NCBI RefSeq assembly: GCF_000325705.1
Contig: NC_019904.1
Span: 2,296,001 to 2,360,000 of the forward strand
Direction of reading: 5' to 3'
From: Echinicola vietnamensis DSM 17526
GTDB lineage: Bacteria > Bacteroidota > Bacteroidia > Cytophagales > Cyclobacteriaceae
Length of the DNA: 64,000 nt
The position numbers and the translations under genes are program-made. This document shows positions 61,559 to 64,000 of the stretch, one piece after another (the stretch's first letter is position 1; each line of letters starts with the position of its first letter). The notes below the pieces were generated by a model. The model was not told where the DNA came from. It ran no database searches and saw nothing but the letters and a program-made list of their open reading frames with translations.

Positions 61559-61744
61559 ATAGCGTGTTAAAAAATGTTAAATATCATTGATTATGAGGGT
61601 GTTGAGAACTTTTGAAATGGTAAAAAAGTTAATGGTTTGATTGCCTTCGACAGGAGGTGATCGTTGATAGTAATGTGCAATATCTATTTTGGTTAACATA
61701 AAGATCCAACCGGTTACACAAAGTAGAAAGTTGTTTATTCACCC

Positions 61745-61773
61745 AAAGGCCGGATATTTCCGGCCTTTTTTTT
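61745..61773 (+). terminator. Rho-independent terminator just upstream of the NRDE gene
   Basis: AAAGGCCGGA 61745-61754 pairs with TCCGGCCTTT 61759-61768, followed by further T residues to 61773. It points rightwards and ends 13 bp before the NRDE start codon, but no gene on the plus strand ends here. It may terminate a short RNA or act as a leader attenuator. Confidence 0.75.
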
Positions 61774-61786
61774 ATCTTGATCCCCT

Positions 61787-62548
61787 ATGTGTTTGATTAC
61801 ATTTAATTGGCAAAACCATGGGCGTTATCGGTTGATTTTGGTAGCTAGCCGAGATGAATTTTTTGAACGTCCCACAGCAAAGCTTCATCAATGGGAAAGC
61901 GGTATTTATGCTGGAAAAGACCTGAAGAGCGGCGGTACTTGGATGGGGGTGCACCCGAGCGGTAGATTTGCTGCGCTGACCAATTTTCGGGATTTCAGCA
62001 CGGTAAAGGAAAACCCCGTCAGTCGAGGTCAGCTGGTAAAGGATTTTTTAGAGGGGAGGCTGTCGCCAAGAGAATATTTGACCAATGTCCAGAAGTGCCA
62101 GGATCAGTTTGAAGGCTTTAATCTACTTGTCGGAGAAGGTGATCAGTTGTATTATTGCTCCAATTATGCAGAGCAGGTTCAAGAGGTGTCACCCGGCATT
62201 CATGGATTGAGCAACGGCTTGCTGGATGAGCCTTGGAAGAAAGTGGTCGCGTCAAAAGCGCAGATGAATGCACTTTTGCAAAAGGAAGAACCTTCCCTTG
62301 AGAAGTTGCTGGCGATGCACCTTTCTACAGCGGAAGATGAACTGGAAAATTTACCGAATACGGGAGTTGAACCCGAAGTGGAGCAGTCACTGTCTGCGGC
62401 TTTTATCCGGGATATCCAAGGCTATGGGACGGTAAACATTACAGTCTTGTGCTGGGGCCATGATGGTAAAGTGGACCTGTTGGAGCAACAAGTAAAAAGG
62501 AATGGTGTTTTCGCGGGAGAGGAGCGGATTTCCTTTAGAATGGAATAA
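61787..62548 (+). CDS. NRDE-family (TANGO2-like) protein
   Basis: A 253-residue protein starting MCLITFNW, with the family-invariant Cys2 that becomes the N-terminal nucleophile in Ntn-type relatives. Key segments are LILVASRDEFFERPTAKLHQ (the N-R-D-E motif, here SRDE), SGGTWMGVHPSGRFAALTNF and GINVLVGE-like strands, with HGLSNGLLDEPWKKV near 145. Human TANGO2 relatives are linked to haem or acyl-lipid handling; the bacterial role is unclear. It is preceded by an unexplained terminator hairpin. Confidence 0.88.
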   Translation: MCLITFNWQNHGRYRLILVASRDEFFERPTAKLHQWESGIYAGKDLKSGGTWMGVHPSGRFAALTNFRDFSTVKENPVSRGQLVKDFLEGRLSPREYLTNVQKCQDQFEGFNLLVGEGDQLYYCSNYAEQVQEVSPGIHGLSNGLLDEPWKKVVASKAQMNALLQKEEPSLEKLLAMHLSTAEDELENLPNTGVEPEVEQSLSAAFIRDIQGYGTVNITVLCWGHDGKVDLLEQQVKRNGVFAGEERISFRME

Positions 62549-62638
62549 ATAATTGTTTTCAATTATTTTTGTCTGGATGTTTAGGGAAATTTTGGTGCTG
62601 TGGCGAACCATCAGCGGTAAAATCTGTTGTATAGTATT

Positions 62639-63619
62639 ATGAAAAAGATAGATGTTTTGATAGTCGGGGCTGGGCCTATTGGCCTTGCTTGTGGTATAGA
62701 AGCGGAGAAAAATGAGTTAGACTACATAATCCTCGAAAAAGGAACTTTGGTCAATTCTATTTATAATTATCCCGTTAATATGACTTTTTTTTCCACTTCA
62801 GAGAAGTTGGAAATGGGCGGGATTCCATTTATGTCAGTAAATAAGCAGCCCACTCGACCGGAGGCGTTGGAGTATTATCGGCGTATTGCAAAACATTTTG
62901 ATTTAAACATAAACTTATATGAAGGCGTGAAAAGTGTGGAACGCCAAGCCGATGGAGCATTTCTGGTGTATTCAGAAAAGGAAACGTATTTCGCGGAAAA
63001 GGTTGTTCTGTCCACAGGCTTTTATGACATTCCAAATAAACTGAATGTTCCGGGGGAGGATTTGGCCAAAGTCACCCATTACTATAAAGAACCATGGCCC
63101 TATATCGGTCAGAAGGTGATCGTGGTCGGTGGAGGGAATTCCGGCGTGGACGTGGCATTGGAGACTTGGCGTAAGGGCGCCGAAGTGACCATGGTGCTAA
63201 AAGAACCTACGGTGGATCAAAATGTGAAGTATTGGGTCTTGCCGGATATAGAAAACCGCATCAAGGAGGGATCGATCGGTGCGTACTTTAGCAGTTCCAT
63301 CAAGGAAATCCGTGAGCAGGAAGTGGTGATCGACACGCCACAGGGGGAGAAAACCTTGGAAAATGATTTTGTACTGGCCATGACGGGCTATCGACCAAAC
63401 TTTGAATTGTTGGACCAGCTTGGGGTGGGGCTTACTTTGGACGAGAAGCGAAGGCCTTGTTTTGACGGAAACCAAGAATCCAATGTCCCCGGGCTTTATT
63501 TGGCAGGGGTAGTTTGTGGAGGACTGAATACAAGGGAGTTCTTTATTGAGAATACCATTGTCCATGCCCAAGCGATTTTTACGGACATCATGAATAAGAG
63601 GAAGCAATTGGTCAAGTAG
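62639..63619 (+). CDS. YpdA-like flavoprotein (bacillithiol-disulfide-reductase family)
   Basis: A 326-residue FAD/NAD(P)-dependent oxidoreductase. The ATG at 62639 is preferred over a TTG four codons upstream. FAD-binding GAGPIGLACGIEAEK lies near residue 10, the NADPH-binding VVVGGGNSGVDVALET near 165, and the FAD-contacting MTGYRPNFELLDQLG near 250. The C-terminal AGVVCGGLNTREFFIENTI with its cysteine is typical of YpdA. YpdA reduces bacillithiol disulfide in Firmicutes, and low-GC Bacteroidota also carry homologues. The substrate here is inferred from the family. Confidence 0.88.
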   Translation: MKKIDVLIVGAGPIGLACGIEAEKNELDYIILEKGTLVNSIYNYPVNMTFFSTSEKLEMGGIPFMSVNKQPTRPEALEYYRRIAKHFDLNINLYEGVKSVERQADGAFLVYSEKETYFAEKVVLSTGFYDIPNKLNVPGEDLAKVTHYYKEPWPYIGQKVIVVGGGNSGVDVALETWRKGAEVTMVLKEPTVDQNVKYWVLPDIENRIKEGSIGAYFSSSIKEIREQEVVIDTPQGEKTLENDFVLAMTGYRPNFELLDQLGVGLTLDEKRRPCFDGNQESNVPGLYLAGVVCGGLNTREFFIENTIVHAQAIFTDIMNKRKQLVK

Positions 63620-63629
63620 TGCCTTAATC

Positions 63630-64000
63630 CTATTGCGAAGGCGTAGCGATGGAAGGTTTTTTGGGTAGGGTTAAGGTGAAGACACTGCCTTTCCCTACTT
63701 TACTGTCGACCTTCAATGATCCGCCTATCTTTTTGGCATTTTCATTACTGATGTACAGGCCCACACCAGTGCCTTTCTCCAAGGAGGTGCCGCTGGTAGA
63801 TTCAAATTTCATATTGAATAATCGTTGTAGCCGCTCTTTCGGAATGCCGTTTCCGGTATCTGTGATGCTTATATGGAAGTTTTTTTCAGTATTTCTACAG
63901 GAAAATATAATTTCACCTTTCTCAGCGGTAAATTTGATAGCATTTTGCAGTAGGTTTCTGACAATCAGCAGGAGCCGATCAATGTCGGTGGTAAGGAAGG
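63630..64000 (-). CDS. Sensor histidine kinase, C-terminal ATPase domain (cut by window edge)
   Basis: Only the last ~123 residues are visible; the frame is open through the right edge at 64000. The HATPase domain is clear: N-box LLLIVRNLLQNAIKFTAEKG, G1 ISITDTGNGIPKERLQRLF, G2 GTGVGLYISNENAKKIGG, then VDSKVGKGSVFTLTLP. It ends KKPSIATPSQ, with no receiver domain after it. The sensor and dimerisation domains lie outside the window, so the signal is unknown. It is convergent with the YpdA-like gene. Confidence 0.9.
   Translation of the reverse strand, partial: FLTTDIDRLLLIVRNLLQNAIKFTAEKGEIIFSCRNTEKNFHISITDTGNGIPKERLQRLFNMKFESTSGTSLEKGTGVGLYISNENAKKIGGSLKVDSKVGKGSVFTLTLPKKPSIATPSQ

Noticed and set aside
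61652..61661. AGGAGGTGAT, a perfect Shine-Dalgarno-like sequence
   Set aside because: No reading frame of useful length starts after it, and the nearest gene begins more than 120 bp away; probably chance.

Overview
The window comes from a Bacteroidota chromosome, most likely order Cytophagales and plausibly Cyclobacteriaceae. The signs are type IX secretion (T9SS) C-terminal sorting domains, an ECF sigma/FecR/SusC/SusD cassette, a DUF6520-like small exported protein, a Bacteroidota mobA-mobB-mobC set, a fused aspartate kinase-homoserine dehydrogenase, and a YpdA-type reductase. The genus is inference; no rRNA or complete tRNA gene was seen.

Region 1 (1-20630, all minus strand) is a polymorphic-toxin locus. 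A 3430-residue SpvB/TcdB/RHS protein ends in a variable tip with an HE..H motif and is followed by a small lipoprotein, its likely immunity protein. Downstream lie two displaced RHS tips, each starting in the conserved RHS core, carrying an HExxH motif and followed by a different small lipoprotein. Two paralogous T9SS-sorted beta-propeller-like proteins and one unpaired lipoprotein are interleaved. A further T9SS-sorted protein lies just upstream of the giant gene.

Region 2 (21076-31302) holds a MocR-type regulator. Paired TGGACTAC-like direct repeats with 24-bp phasing precede both a 239-residue unknown gene and a MauE-like/DUF6520-like gene pair. A convergent cassette of SusD, SusC, FecR and ECF sigma factor follows.

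Region 3 (31447-about 45990) looks like a mobile, defence-carrying island. It has a MobA/MobB/TraG-type mobilisation operon with a strong oriT-like hairpin. Next is a four-gene translationally coupled operon of C5-cytosine methyltransferase, MORC/MutL-like GHKL ATPase, Z1 ATPase and DUF4420 PD-(D/E)XK protein. An HNH-like protein and an unknown 539-residue protein with a predicted nuclease-fold C-terminus follow, divergently transcribed across a perfect 22-bp palindrome. The island ends at what looks like the 3' end of a tmRNA-type gene plus terminator, a probable integration site.

Region 4 (46095-64000) is ordinary chromosomal backbone: recR, clpS, a sodium:solute symporter, an XRE regulator, an alkyltransferase-like protein, an MscS channel, a QDPR-like SDR, GIN-domain and NTF2-like proteins, thrA-thrB-thrC behind a Thr/Ile-rich leader peptide, a BlaI/M56 pair with three phased operators, an NRDE protein, a YpdA-like reductase and the end of a histidine kinase.
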